Source: Rhodococcus aetherivorans (GTDB lineage Bacteria; Actinomycetota; Actinomycetes; Mycobacteriales; Mycobacteriaceae). From it: a DNA stretch of 51,959 bases. A program made the position numbers and the translations under genes. Each line of letters opens with the position of its first letter. Within the stretch, counting starts at the first letter, position 1. This document shows positions 11,634 to 20,018 of the stretch, in pieces. A model generated the notes under the pieces. That model ran no database searches, had not been told where the DNA came from, and saw only the letters and a list, made by a program, of their open reading frames with translations. The DNA lies in contig NZ_JAALEG010000038.1 of the NCBI RefSeq assembly GCF_011058165.1, positions 1 to 51,959 on the forward strand, in the 5' to 3' direction.

Positions 11634-12806
11634 CGCTGGACGAGAGAACGCGGCCGAGGCCGCTGGTGGACGATCGCGATCGTGGCGGCGACGCTGATCC
11701 TGTACGCGGTCGCGTGGCCCACGTTGCACCTCACCCACGAGGTGCCCGCACCGCTGATGCCCGTCGTCGCGGCGCTCGCGGCCGGGCCGTTCGTGGCGAT
11801 CCGGACCGATCCCGCCCTCGGGTGGGCGGTCTCGGCCGGGGCCGCGCTGGCGATCCCGCGCGCCTTCGACCTCGTCCCCGGCTACGACTACCCCTGGCAG
11901 GTGGTGCACATCCTCGTGCTGTGCGCGCTGCTCGTCGCGGTGAGCATGCGCGCGTCCCTGCAGATCGCCGGGCTCGTGTGGGCGGCCACCGTGGTGCTGT
12001 TCTTCACCCACGTGCCGGGGCAGAACGGCTGGGGCTGGGCGCTCGGCCTGACCGCGATGGCGGTGTTCGGCCTGCTCGTGCGGTGGCTCGTGCTCTCCCG
12101 GCGGCAGCTGGCCCGGCAGGAGGAGGTCAGCGAACTCGAGCGGGCCCGCCGCGCGATCCTCGAGGAGAAGGCCCGCATCGCCCGCGACCTGCACGACATC
12201 GTCGCGCACCACATGTCCCTCGTCGTGGTGCAGGCGCAGAGCGCCCCGTACCGCCTGCCCGAGGTCCCCGAACCGGTGCGCGCGGAGTTCGAATCCATCG
12301 GGGCGACCGCCCGCGAGGCGCTCAACGAGGTGCGCGGCATGCTCGGCGTGCTCCGGAGCGACAACCTCGCCGACGGCAGCGACGGCGACGGCGAACGGGC
12401 GCAGGCTCCCCAGCCCGGCCTCGACCGGCTCGGCGACCTGTTCGAGGGCGCGCGGCGCGCCGGGATGGTCCTGTCCACCGCGACGGACGGTGACCCGGCG
12501 GGTGTCTCCGACGCCACCGCGCTCACGGTGTACCGCATCCTGCAGGAGTCGCTCGCCAACGCCGCCCGCCACGCCTCCGGGGCACCGGTCCAGGTCGGCG
12601 TGGCGTACGGACCGGACGAGGTGAGCGTGACCGTGCGCAACGGCCCCGGGCGCGCGGAGCCCGGACCCGGGGACCGCGGCGGCGGGAACGGCATCCGCGG
12701 CATGGTCGACCGGGCGCTGGCGGTCGGAGGGCGGCTCGTGGCCCATCCCGTCCCGGGCGGTGGATTCGAGGTGCGAGCGCAGCTGCCGCGCGTCCCGGCG
12801 GCCTAG
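11631..12806 (+). CDS. Sensor histidine kinase (HisKA_3, NarL-type partner)
   Basis: The 391-residue kinase has about five N-terminal membrane helices (starting WWTIAIVAATLILYAVAW) and no large extracellular domain, so it probably senses membrane or cytoplasmic cues. A short coiled coil (RQEEVSELERARRAILEEKARI) leads to the HisKA_3 dimerisation domain with phospho-acceptor His188 in RDLHDIVAHH. The ATPase domain has YRILQESLANAARHA (N box) and GNGIRGMVDRA (G box). GTG 11631 is favoured by the -10 element; ATG 11592 gives 13 more residues. It is followed 9 nt later by the cognate regulator. The regulon is unknown; the divergent phospholipase/hydrolase pair is an obvious candidate. Confidence 0.92.
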   Translation: MRWTRERGRGRWWTIAIVAATLILYAVAWPTLHLTHEVPAPLMPVVAALAAGPFVAIRTDPALGWAVSAGAALAIPRAFDLVPGYDYPWQVVHILVLCALLVAVSMRASLQIAGLVWAATVVLFFTHVPGQNGWGWALGLTAMAVFGLLVRWLVLSRRQLARQEEVSELERARRAILEEKARIARDLHDIVAHHMSLVVVQAQSAPYRLPEVPEPVRAEFESIGATAREALNEVRGMLGVLRSDNLADGSDGDGERAQAPQPGLDRLGDLFEGARRAGMVLSTATDGDPAGVSDATALTVYRILQESLANAARHASGAPVQVGVAYGPDEVSVTVRNGPGRAEPGPGDRGGGNGIRGMVDRALAVGGRLVAHPVPGGGFEVRAQLPRVPAA

Positions 12807-12818
12807 GCTGAGGCCGTG
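12804..12818 (+). promoter_or_regulatory. Possible internal promoter of the response regulator (TAGGCT, 6 nt, GTG)
   Basis: TAGGCT at 12804-12809 overlaps the kinase stop codon and ends 6 nt before GTG 12816. Confidence 0.35.
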
Positions 12819-13502
12819 ACGGACCCGAGCGCAGCCGCGACCCCCATCACCGTGTTGATCGCCGACGACCAGGCCATGGTGCGGCAGGGCTTCGGCGCCC
12901 TGCTCGCCGCCCAACCCGACATCAGCGTGATCGGCGACGCCCCGGACGGTCGGCGGGCCGTCGCGGAGGCGGCCCGCCTGCGTCCCGACGTGGTCCTGAT
13001 GGACGTGCGGATGCCCGAGATGAACGGACTCGACGCGGCCCGGCACATCCTCGCCGGGCGCACCGATCCGCCGACACGTGTGCTGATGCTCACCACCTTC
13101 GACATCGACGACTACGTCTACGAGGCACTGGGCCTGGGCGCCAGCGGATTCCTGCTCAAGGACGCGCCCGCCGACGAACTGATCCGGGCGGTCCGCGTCG
13201 TCGCCGACGGCCAGGCGCTGCTCGCGCCGACCGTCACGCGCCGCCTCATCGCGGACGTCACCCGCCGGCGGTCGCCGCGCCGCGGCCGCGATCGGGCGCT
13301 CGACGTCCTCACCCCGCGCGAACGCGAGGTGCTCGAGCTGATCGCCCGCGGGCTGTCGAACCAGGAGATCGCCGCGCACCTGTTCGTCGCGGAGCAGACG
13401 GTCAAGACGCACGTGGGGAAGGTGCTCGGGAAGCTGAACCTGCGGGACCGGGCGCAGGCGGTGGTACTGGCGTACGAGTCCGGACTGGTCGTGCCGGGGT
13501 GA
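12816..13502 (+). CDS. Response regulator, NarL/FixJ family
   Basis: The 228-residue regulator has a receiver domain (ITVLIADDQAMVRQGF from residue 11) with phospho-acceptor Asp63 in VVLMDVRMPEMNG and the conserved Lys in GFLLKDAP. The C-terminal LuxR-type helix-turn-helix reads LTPREREVLELIARGLSNQEIA followed by VAEQTVKTHVGKVLGKL. It is the partner of the histidine kinase 9 nt upstream and is likely co-expressed, with a possible extra internal start. DNA targets are not evident from sequence. Confidence 0.95.
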   Translation: MTDPSAAATPITVLIADDQAMVRQGFGALLAAQPDISVIGDAPDGRRAVAEAARLRPDVVLMDVRMPEMNGLDAARHILAGRTDPPTRVLMLTTFDIDDYVYEALGLGASGFLLKDAPADELIRAVRVVADGQALLAPTVTRRLIADVTRRRSPRRGRDRALDVLTPREREVLELIARGLSNQEIAAHLFVAEQTVKTHVGKVLGKLNLRDRAQAVVLAYESGLVVPG

Positions 13503-13596
13503 GCGGCACCCGCGATCGGGATGCCGCGGGCGCCGCGCCGGGGCAGTATTGCCGGGAGGACCACCGACAACCTGCACGACCGGCACGGAGGTACGG

Positions 13597-14628
13597 ATGA
13601 CGCGCATCGGCATTCTCACCAGCGGCGGGGACTGCCCCGGCCTGAACGCGGTGATCCGCGGAGCGGTCCTCAAGGGCAGGACCGTCTACGGTCAGGAGTT
13701 CGTCGGATTCCTCGACGGCTGGCGTGGTTTGGTGGAAGGCGACGCAATCCCCTTGGATCGCAGCAAGGTTCGGGGATTGTCGCATCAGGGCGGCACTATT
13801 CTCGGCACCAGCCGGTTCGGCCCCTATCAAGGACCGAACGGCGGCGCGGAGAACATCGCCCGCACGCTCGAGCGCATGGGCGTCGACGCCGTGATCGCCA
13901 TCGGCGGCGAGGGCACGGCCGCCGCGTCCAAGCGGCTGTTCGAGGAGGGCATCCGGATCGTCGGAGTGCCGAAGACCATCGACAACGACCTCGGCCAGAC
14001 GGACTACACCTTCGGCTTCGACACCGCCGTCGAGATCGCGACCGAGGCGATCGACCGGCTGCGCACCACCGGCAACTCGCACAAGCGCTGCATGGTCCTC
14101 GAGGTGATGGGCCGGGAGGCGGGGTGGATCGCGCTGCACTCCGGCACCGCCGGGGGTGCCCACGCCATCCTCATCCCCGAACAGCCCGAGAGCATCGAGC
14201 AGATCTGCGAATGGGTCACCAGCGTCCGCGACCGTGGCCGGGCCCCCATGGTGGTGGTCGCGGAGGGATTCACCCTGCCGGAGATGACCGAGGCGTACTC
14301 CGACAAGGGGCGCGACGAGTTCGACCGGCCGCGGCTCGGCGGCATCGCCGACGTCCTCGCCCCGATGATCGAGGAGCGCACCGGCATCCAGACCCGCGCC
14401 ACGATCCTGGGCTACATCCAGCGCGGCGGCGTGCCCACGGCCTTCGACCGGGTGCTCGCCACCCGCCTGGGCATGGCGGTCACCGATCTCGTCGCCGACG
14501 AGGAGTGGGGGCACATGGTGGCGCTGCACGGAACCGACATCGCCCGGGTCGGTTTCGACGAGGCGCTCGCCAACCACAAGCGGGTGCCGAAGGACCGCTA
14601 CGAGGAGATGCGGATCATCTTCGGGTGA
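13597..14628 (+). CDS. pfkA: 6-phosphofructokinase (mixed-type group III)
   Basis: This enzyme phosphorylates fructose-6-phosphate in glycolysis. The 343-residue protein has TSGGDCPGLNAVIRG (9-23), GGEGT (103-107), the catalytic PKTIDND loop (125-131) and GYIQRGG. Gly at the GGEGT position is typical of ATP-dependent enzymes, whereas Lys126 in PKTIDND is typical of PPi-dependent ones. This mosaic occurs in actinobacterial group III enzymes that usually use ATP. The start ATG 13597 follows GGAGG with a short spacer. It lies between the two-component system and gatB, the same place as mycobacterial pfkA. Confidence 0.94.
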   Translation: MTRIGILTSGGDCPGLNAVIRGAVLKGRTVYGQEFVGFLDGWRGLVEGDAIPLDRSKVRGLSHQGGTILGTSRFGPYQGPNGGAENIARTLERMGVDAVIAIGGEGTAAASKRLFEEGIRIVGVPKTIDNDLGQTDYTFGFDTAVEIATEAIDRLRTTGNSHKRCMVLEVMGREAGWIALHSGTAGGAHAILIPEQPESIEQICEWVTSVRDRGRAPMVVVAEGFTLPEMTEAYSDKGRDEFDRPRLGGIADVLAPMIEERTGIQTRATILGYIQRGGVPTAFDRVLATRLGMAVTDLVADEEWGHMVALHGTDIARVGFDEALANHKRVPKDRYEEMRIIFG

Positions 14629-14674
14629 GGTCGCGCCGCGCGTGAGGGCCGGTTCGCCGCATGGCGGCACCGTC

Positions 14675-14690
14675 TAAAATCGAGCGCATG
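14675..14690 (+). promoter_or_regulatory. Leaderless-type promoter of gatB (TAAAAT, 7 nt, ATG)
   Basis: TAAAAT at 14675-14680 ends 7 nt before ATG 14688. This argues against the upstream in-frame ATG 14661, which lies before the -10. Confidence 0.6.
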
Positions 14691-16199
14691 ACTGCCGCCA
14701 TGTCCGATGATCTGCTCGCCTACGACGAGGTGCTCGCGAAGTTCGAGCCCGTGATGGGCATGGAGGTGCACGTCGAGCTGCACACCGCGACCAAGATGTT
14801 CTGCCCGTGCCCGACCACGTTCGGCGCCGAACCCAACACGCAGGTGTGCCCGGTGTGCCTCGGCCTGCCCGGCTCGCTGCCCGTCGTCAACCAGGCGGCG
14901 GTGGAGTCGGCGATCCGCATCGGCCTTGCGCTGAACTGCTCGATCACGCCGTGGGGCCGGTTCGCGCGGAAGAACTACTTCTACCCGGACCAGCCGAAGA
15001 ACTACCAGATCTCGCAGTACGACGAGCCGATCGCCACCGACGGCTACCTCGACGTGGTCCTCGACGACGGCAGCACGTGGCGCGTGGAGATCGAGCGCGC
15101 GCACATGGAGGAGGACACCGGCAAGTCGCTGCACGTCGGTGGCGCCACGGGCCGCATCCACGGGGCGAGCCACTCGCTGCTCGACTACAACCGCGCCGGG
15201 GTGCCGCTCATCGAGATCGTCACCAAGCCCATCGTCGGCGCCGGCGAGCGCGCCCCCGAGGTCGCCCGCGCCTACGTCACCGCGCTGCGGGACCTGCTGA
15301 AGGCCCTCGACGTGTCCGACGTGCGCATGGACCAGGGCTCGATGCGCTGCGACGCCAACCTCTCCCTCAACCCGATCGGAGCGGCGGAGTTCGGCACCCG
15401 CACCGAGACGAAGAACGTCAACTCGCTCAAGTCGGTCGAGGTCGCCGTGCGGTACGAGATGCGCCGCCAGGCCGCGGTCCTGACCGCGGGCGGCACGGTG
15501 ATCCAGGAGACCCGGCACTTCCAGGAGGCCGACGGCACCACCTCGCCGGGCCGGCGCAAGGAGACCGCGGAGGACTACCGCTACTTCCCGGAACCGGACC
15601 TCGAACCGATCGCCCCGAGCGCGGAGTGGATCGAGGACCTGCGCGCCACCCTCCCCGAGCTGCCGTGGCTGCGGCGCGCCCGGATCCAGGCCGAGTGGGG
15701 CATCTCCGACGAGGAGATGCGCGACCTCGTCAACGCCGGCGCCCTGGACCTGATCATCGCCACCACCGAGGCCGGCGCCCCCGCCTCCGAGTCCCGGTCC
15801 TGGTGGGTCGCCTACCTGGCCCAGCAGGCCAACACCCGCGGCGTCGAGCTCGTCGAGCTGCCGATCACCCCGGAGCAGGTCGCGCAGGTGATCGCCCTCG
15901 TCGCCGACGGCACGCTCACCAACAAGCTCGCCCGCAAGGTCGTCGACTACGTGCTCGCCGGTGAGGGCGACCCGAAGCAGATCCTCGCTGCGCACCCCGA
16001 ACTCGTGGTCGTGCGCGACGACTCGCTCATCAAGTCGGAGGTGGAGAAGGCGCTGGCCGCCAACCCCGACATCGCCGACAAGATCCGCAGCGGCAAGGTC
16101 CAGGCGGCCGGCAAGATCGTCGGCGACGTGATGAAGGCCACCCGCGGCCAGGCCGACCCGGCCCTGGTCAAGGAGCTCGTGCTCGCCGCCTGCAGCTGA
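14688..16199 (+). CDS. gatB: Aspartyl/glutamyl-tRNA amidotransferase subunit B
   Basis: GatB binds the mischarged tRNA, phosphorylates the glutamyl or aspartyl side chain and uses ammonia from GatA. The 503-residue protein has the cradle-domain motifs [57 protein letters not shown] and [12 protein letters not shown], and the C-terminal YqeY-like tail ([23 protein letters not shown]) that grips the tRNA. ATG 14688 is chosen from the -10 spacing; ATG 14700 is also possible. It is separated from gatCA by other genes, as in mycobacteria. Confidence 0.97.
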   Translation: MTAAMSDDLLAYDEVLAKFEPVMGMEVHVELHTATKMFCPCPTTFGAEPNTQVCPVCLGLPGSLPVVNQAAVESAIRIGLALNCSITPWGRFARKNYFYPDQPKNYQISQYDEPIATDGYLDVVLDDGSTWRVEIERAHMEEDTGKSLHVGGATGRIHGASHSLLDYNRAGVPLIEIVTKPIVGAGERAPEVARAYVTALRDLLKALDVSDVRMDQGSMRCDANLSLNPIGAAEFGTRTETKNVNSLKSVEVAVRYEMRRQAAVLTAGGTVIQETRHFQEADGTTSPGRRKETAEDYRYFPEPDLEPIAPSAEWIEDLRATLPELPWLRRARIQAEWGISDEEMRDLVNAGALDLIIATTEAGAPASESRSWWVAYLAQQANTRGVELVELPITPEQVAQVIALVADGTLTNKLARKVVDYVLAGEGDPKQILAAHPELVVVRDDSLIKSEVEKALAANPDIADKIRSGKVQAAGKIVGDVMKATRGQADPALVKELVLAACS

Positions 16200-16227
16200 G
16201 TTCTTCCACGAGAGGTTCTTCCGCGAG

Positions 16228-16258
16228 CGGGCGGCCTGCCGGGATGGCAGGCCGCCCG
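16228..16258. terminator. Bidirectional hairpin after gatB
   Basis: Perfect 13-bp arms (16228-16240, 16246-16258) and a 5-nt loop lie between the convergent gatB and VOC genes. No U-tract. Confidence 0.7.
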
Positions 16259-16263
16259 TGTGT

Positions 16264-16680
16264 CTACTGCGTGTCGCCGGCGATGTTCACCATCCACTGG
16301 ATGCCGAACTTGTCGGTGCACATGCCGAAGTGGTCGCCCCACGGTGCTCGCTCGAGCGGCATGGCGATGGTTCCGCCGTCGCTCAGCTGGTCCCAGTAGC
16401 CCCGCAGCTCGGCCTCGTCGTCGCCGCTGAGCGAGATCGAGATGTTGTCCCCCGGGTTGTAGCTCATCTGGTTGGGGGTGTCCGCCGCCATCAGGACGAG
16501 ACCGTTCGGGCTCGCCAGCATCGAATGCATGATCTTGTCCTGCTCGGACGGGTCGTCGCTCGCGTGCATCTCCGCGAACGTGCTCACATCCAATTCTCCG
16601 CCGAACACGGCTCGGTAGAACTCCATGGCCTGGCGGGCATTGTCGCGAAAGCTGATGTACGGATTCAGGCGTGTGGTCAT
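16264..16680 (-). CDS. VOC/PhnB-like glyoxalase-fold protein
   Basis: The 138-residue protein is a single vicinal-oxygen-chelate unit of the PhnB/YjdN type: LNPYISFRDNARQAMEFYRAVFGGEL at the start, MHASDDPSEQDKIMHSML in the middle, and ERAPWGDHFGMCTDKFGIQWMVN at the end. Such proteins bind a small molecule, sometimes a metal; many are annotated as 3-demethylubiquinone methyltransferase-like without support. ATG 16680 follows GGGAGGGG with good spacing. It is divergent from the amidohydrolase gene across 270 bp. Substrate unknown. Confidence 0.88.
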   Translation of the reverse strand: MTTRLNPYISFRDNARQAMEFYRAVFGGELDVSTFAEMHASDDPSEQDKIMHSMLASPNGLVLMAADTPNQMSYNPGDNISISLSGDDEAELRGYWDQLSDGGTIAMPLERAPWGDHFGMCTDKFGIQWMVNIAGDTQ

Positions 16681-16950
16681 GCGGGCCCCTCCCTCGGGCG
16701 TGCCACTGCTTCGGACCGATCGGCGACATTGTTGCACCGTCCCGGGTCGAACGGGGAAGTGTGCCGGAAGCAATTGCGACACAGCCGAATTCGAGTAATC
16801 CGAACCGTCGCGGGAGCGGGTGCGGGCGGATCCGCCGCGAAAACGCTGAGATTCGACCGAAACGTCCGTATTGTCACTGTCGTCGTGGGGCGGGTCGACG
16901 CTCATGGCGCACGGGCGGCCGGATTTCTCGTCGGACATCGCGGAGGATCA
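16681..16950. other. Divergent intergenic region, VOC to amidohydrolase
   Basis: This spacer is locally richer in A/T than its surroundings (about 16775-16805). TATTGT at 16869-16874 could be a -10 for the amidohydrolase, and GGAGG at 16942-16946 is its RBS. No conserved gene or RNA is visible. Confidence 0.4.
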
Positions 16951-17916
16951 ATGTGCACTCGGGCAATGTGGACCGGAAGCGGGCACGGCGTTCTCGTCGG
17001 CCGGAACATGGACTGGCGCGAGGAGATGGACACGAACCTGTGGTCGCTTCCGCGGGGGGTCGACAGGATCGGGCACGACCGCGATCCCGACCCGGTGACC
17101 TGGACGGCCCGGTACGGCAGTCTCGTGGCCGCCGTCTGGGACAACGCCACGAGCGACGGGATCAACGAGCGCGGCCTGGCCGCCCACGTGCTGTGGCTCG
17201 CGGAGGCGGACTTCGGGGAACGGGACCCGGAACTGCCCGCGCTCGCGGTGTCCCTGTGGCCGCAGATCTTTCTGGACCTGTGCGGCACCGTCGACGAGTG
17301 CCTCGCCCTGATGGCCGAGCGGCCCTTCCAGGTCCGACCGTTGATCGAGCCGCGCTCCCAGCGTCCCGCGACCGTGCATCTGGCCCTCGAGGACGCGAGC
17401 GGTGACTCCCTGATCCTCGAGCACATCGGTGGAACGCTGCGGATACATCACGGCCGCGCGAACACCGTCATGACGAATTCACCGCCGTACGACGAGCAGA
17501 TCGAACTCCGGAAGAGCTTTACCGGTTTCGGGGGATCCGAGCCGCTGCCCGGCACCACGGAGGCGTCCGACCGCTTCGTCCGGGCAAGTTACTATCTCGA
17601 CCGACTGCCCGCCGTGGAGACCCCGGCCCGTGCGTATGCGGCGCTGCTCAGCGTCATGCGCAATGTCGCGCAACCGTTCGGCGAACCCGATCCGCAACGG
17701 CCGAACATCTCGATGACGATCTGGCGCACGCTGACGGACCTGACCGAGGGGCTGTACATGTTCGAATCGTCGTTCAGCCCGAACATCGTGTGGACCCGGT
17801 CGGCCGACCTGGACTTCTCGACCTGCCGCAAGCTCGACCTTGCGAAACCGGGCCTGCTGGGCAACGTGAGCGGCGCGTTCACCGACGCGGCCGAGCCGCC
17901 CTTCACGCTGTCGTGA
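16951..17916 (+). CDS. Linear amide C-N hydrolase (choloylglycine hydrolase / penicillin V acylase family)
   Basis: The 321-residue protein starts Met-Cys-Thr-Arg. Removal of Met would expose Cys2 as the N-terminal nucleophile, as required in this Ntn-hydrolase family. Supporting motifs are VGRNMDWREEM (RNxDW), WDNATSDGINERGLAAHVLWL, VLAL-like strands followed by ASGDSLILEHIGG, and VMTNSPPYDEQI (the TNxPxYD block). It may cleave an N-acyl bond in a bile salt, N-acyl homoserine lactone or beta-lactam; the substrate cannot be decided from sequence. No signal peptide, so it is probably cytoplasmic. ATG 16951 has GGAGG 4-5 nt upstream; the frame is open earlier but only this start leaves Cys at position 2. 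It ends 25 nt from the convergent lipoprotein gene. Confidence 0.88.
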   Translation: MCTRAMWTGSGHGVLVGRNMDWREEMDTNLWSLPRGVDRIGHDRDPDPVTWTARYGSLVAAVWDNATSDGINERGLAAHVLWLAEADFGERDPELPALAVSLWPQIFLDLCGTVDECLALMAERPFQVRPLIEPRSQRPATVHLALEDASGDSLILEHIGGTLRIHHGRANTVMTNSPPYDEQIELRKSFTGFGGSEPLPGTTEASDRFVRASYYLDRLPAVETPARAYAALLSVMRNVAQPFGEPDPQRPNISMTIWRTLTDLTEGLYMFESSFSPNIVWTRSADLDFSTCRKLDLAKPGLLGNVSGAFTDAAEPPFTLS

Positions 17917-17941
17917 CGTACCCCGAGACGAACGGTTCCGG

Positions 17942-19090
17942 CTAGTCGAAGCCGCCCCCGCCGGCGGGGAACTGGATCAGCACGACCCGATCGTCGTTCG
18001 GGCCCGGTTCGCCGCCGGCCTTGTTGACGGTGGACACCCACAGCTGCCCGTCGCCGCCCGCCGACGCGCCGCCGAGACGGCCGTAGCGGTCCTGCACCGC
18101 CGGCACGGGCGCCGCCGTCACCGCCCCTGTTCCCGGATCGATGGCGACCACCGCAACCGCCTTGCCGTCCGTCAGCGACACAGCGACCGCGTCCGCACCG
18201 GCCGCGCATCCGGCCACGCCCGGACGCTCGGGCCACGTCCAGGCGGGGGACGCGCCCACCGCGCCGTCCACGCCGACACGCTGCAGCCGGTCCTCGAGCG
18301 CGGTGCGGTCGGTGACCCACAGGTTCCCGGCGGGATCCCGGCACACGTCGCCGGCCGTTCCGATCCCCGAGAGCACGACCGACGGCGCCGCGGCCGCACC
18401 CGGCGCCGGCAGAGGCATCCGCAGCAGCTTCCCGGCGAGCGACGCCGGATCGGCGGCCGCGGCCGGATTCCCGGCGTCGCCGGTGAGCACCACCAGGTCG
18501 GTGGGTGAGGTGAACTCGAGCGCGCCCGCGTTCCCGCTCGCCCCCCGCGGGATGCCGGTGAACACGGGCTTCGGGACGTCGCCCGCGGCGAGCCGCACGA
18601 CGCGGTTGTCGGTCGGGGTGGTGATGTAGGCGTAGAGCAGCCGATCCTCGTCGAAGGTCGGCGACAGCGCGAGATCGAGCAGCCCGCCGTCGCCGGAACC
18701 GTCGACCGGCACGGTGGCCACCTCCACCGGTTCCGTCCGCGGTGCCACCCGCAGGATCCGGCCCGTGCGCCGCTCCGCGACGAGAGCGGAGCCACCGTCC
18801 GGCATGGTGACCAGCCCTCCCGTGGTGTCGAGGCATGTGGCGACCACCGCGGGGTCGGGGTCCTGACACGGGCCCGGCGGTGTCGGCGGTGCGCCCGGCG
18901 TCGTGGTCGTCGTCGGGGGCTCGAGCGGTTCGAGTTCGGCGCCCGCGTCGAAGCTCGGCTCCGGCGTGAACGGGGTGGTGGTCGCGTCGTCGAAACGGGC
19001 ACACGACGTGGTGAGGGCGAGCAGACCCACGATCGACGCGACCGTCGCTCGCATCCGTCGCGACCCACCGACTCTCGCGCGCCTCGTCAT
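17942..19090 (-). CDS. lppZ: LppZ-like lipoprotein with glucose/sorbosone dehydrogenase-type beta-propeller
   Basis: The 382-residue precursor has an N-terminal signal with lipobox LTTSC (lipidated Cys about residue 30), then a Pro/Thr-rich linker (TTTTTPGAPPTPPGP) and a beta-propeller resembling PQQ-dependent sugar dehydrogenases: LVTMPDGGSALVAERRTGRILRV, DGGLLDLALSPTFDEDRLLYAYIT, GDVCRDPAGNLWVTDR. It should be anchored outside the membrane. Whether it binds PQQ is unclear. ATG 19090 is preferred over ATG 19096 because TAACGT lies 7 nt upstream. Position and type match mycobacterial Rv3006 (LppZ), next to DoxX. Activity is unproven. Confidence 0.85.
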   Translation of the reverse strand: MTRRARVGGSRRMRATVASIVGLLALTTSCARFDDATTTPFTPEPSFDAGAELEPLEPPTTTTTPGAPPTPPGPCQDPDPAVVATCLDTTGGLVTMPDGGSALVAERRTGRILRVAPRTEPVEVATVPVDGSGDGGLLDLALSPTFDEDRLLYAYITTPTDNRVVRLAAGDVPKPVFTGIPRGASGNAGALEFTSPTDLVVLTGDAGNPAAAADPASLAGKLLRMPLPAPGAAAAPSVVLSGIGTAGDVCRDPAGNLWVTDRTALEDRLQRVGVDGAVGASPAWTWPERPGVAGCAAGADAVAVSLTDGKAVAVVAIDPGTGAVTAAPVPAVQDRYGRLGGASAGGDGQLWVSTVNKAGGEPGPNDDRVVLIQFPAGGGGFD

Positions 19091-19103
19091 GACCATGACG
19101 TTA
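19088..19103 (-). promoter_or_regulatory. Leaderless-type promoter of the LppZ-like gene
   Basis: On the minus strand TAACGT (plus 19098-19103) precedes ATG 19090 by 7 nt. Confidence 0.55.
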
Positions 19104-19154
19104 CCGGGGCGGCGCGCCCCGACTCGGTTCCCGGGTCGGCCGACCCGGGCGACC

Positions 19155-19169
19155 TACCCTGGTTCGGTG
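19155..19169 (+). promoter_or_regulatory. Leaderless-type promoter of the DoxX gene (TACCCT, 6 nt, GTG)
   Basis: TACCCT at 19155-19160 ends 6 nt before GTG 19167. The two divergent -10 elements are only 51 bp apart, so the -35 regions overlap. Confidence 0.55.
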
Positions 19170-19964
19170 ACCGACAAGGCGAAAGACCACGTCCCGGAGC
19201 CGACGCCGCAGGATGCCGCGGAGCCGGTGTCGAGTCCCTACGACAATCCCACCCTGGAGCTGCAGCGCCCCCGCTCGTCGATGCTCGAGTCCGATGACGA
19301 CCTCGATCTCGACAACTCCGCCTTCGAGCGGCGCGGCCCGGCGCAGTACGGGTACGCGGACTCCGACGTCGCCCCCACCGAGCGGATGCACCGGTACGAG
19401 CCCGCGGGCGCCGTCGCGGCGCCGATCGGAGCGGAGACCGGTGCCGCGCCCGGGCCGGCGAAGGCGCGCCGCGGCACACTGGACCTGGGGTTGCTCGTGC
19501 TGCGGCTCGTCGTCGGCGGCACGATGGTGGTGCACGGGGTGCAGAAGCTGACAGGGCTGTGGGGCGGCCCCGGCATGGACGGGTTCGAGGCGATGCTCGC
19601 CGACGCGGGCTACCAGCGTCCGGCCCTGCTCGCGGTGCTCGGTGCGGTGGGGGAGGTGGCGGCCGGAGCGCTGCTGATCCTCGGGTTGCTCACCCCGCTC
19701 GCCGCCGCCGCCGTGCTGGCGATCATGATCAACGCGTGGTTGTTCCGGCAGTCCGCCGAGCCGGGACTGCAGTACTTCGCGCCGGACGGGGTGGAGTACG
19801 AGACCCTGCTCGCGGCCGCCGCCGCAGTGATCGTGCTGACCGGTCCCGGTCGGGTCGCGGTCGACGGCACCCGCGGCTGGGCGACCCGGCCGTTCGCCGG
19901 CTCGCTCGTCGCGCTGCTGCTCGGCGTCGCGGGTGGGGTCTGCCTCTGGATATTCGGCCGCTGA
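19167..19964 (+). CDS. DoxX-family membrane protein with acidic N-terminal extension
   Basis: The 265-residue protein has an N-terminal hydrophilic region of about 105 residues, rich in Pro, Asp and Glu (ESDDDLDLDNSAFERRG) and probably disordered. A DoxX domain follows, with four membrane helices: GLLVLRLVVGGTMVVHGVQKL, LLAVLGAVGEVAAGALLILG, AAAAVLAIMINAWLF and the C-terminal [17 protein letters not shown]. In mycobacteria the Rv3005c DoxX associates with SodA and SseA in a membrane oxidoreductase complex; by position this is the counterpart. Its function here is inferred only. GTG 19167 follows a -10 by 6 nt. Confidence 0.88.
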   Translation: MTDKAKDHVPEPTPQDAAEPVSSPYDNPTLELQRPRSSMLESDDDLDLDNSAFERRGPAQYGYADSDVAPTERMHRYEPAGAVAAPIGAETGAAPGPAKARRGTLDLGLLVLRLVVGGTMVVHGVQKLTGLWGGPGMDGFEAMLADAGYQRPALLAVLGAVGEVAAGALLILGLLTPLAAAAVLAIMINAWLFRQSAEPGLQYFAPDGVEYETLLAAAAAVIVLTGPGRVAVDGTRGWATRPFAGSLVALLLGVAGGVCLWIFGR

Positions 19965-19970
19965 CGCGGA

Positions 19971-20014
19971 CGGTGCGTCCTTCGGGCGGCAGGAACAGCC
20001 CGAAGGACGCACCG
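19971..20014. terminator. Bidirectional 17-bp hairpin between doxX and ilvD
   Basis: Perfect 17-bp arms 19971-19987 and 19998-20014 enclose a 10-nt loop, between convergent gene ends at 19964 and 20019. Confidence 0.8.
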
Positions 20015-20018
20015 GTGC

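Noticed and set aside
14661-14687. Earlier in-frame ATG for gatB
   Set aside because: It lies upstream of the TAAAAT -10, and the added residues are not part of the family.
17917-17941. Terminator between the amidohydrolase and LppZ genes
   Set aside because: Only 25 bp separate the stops and I find no stem of more than a few pairs.
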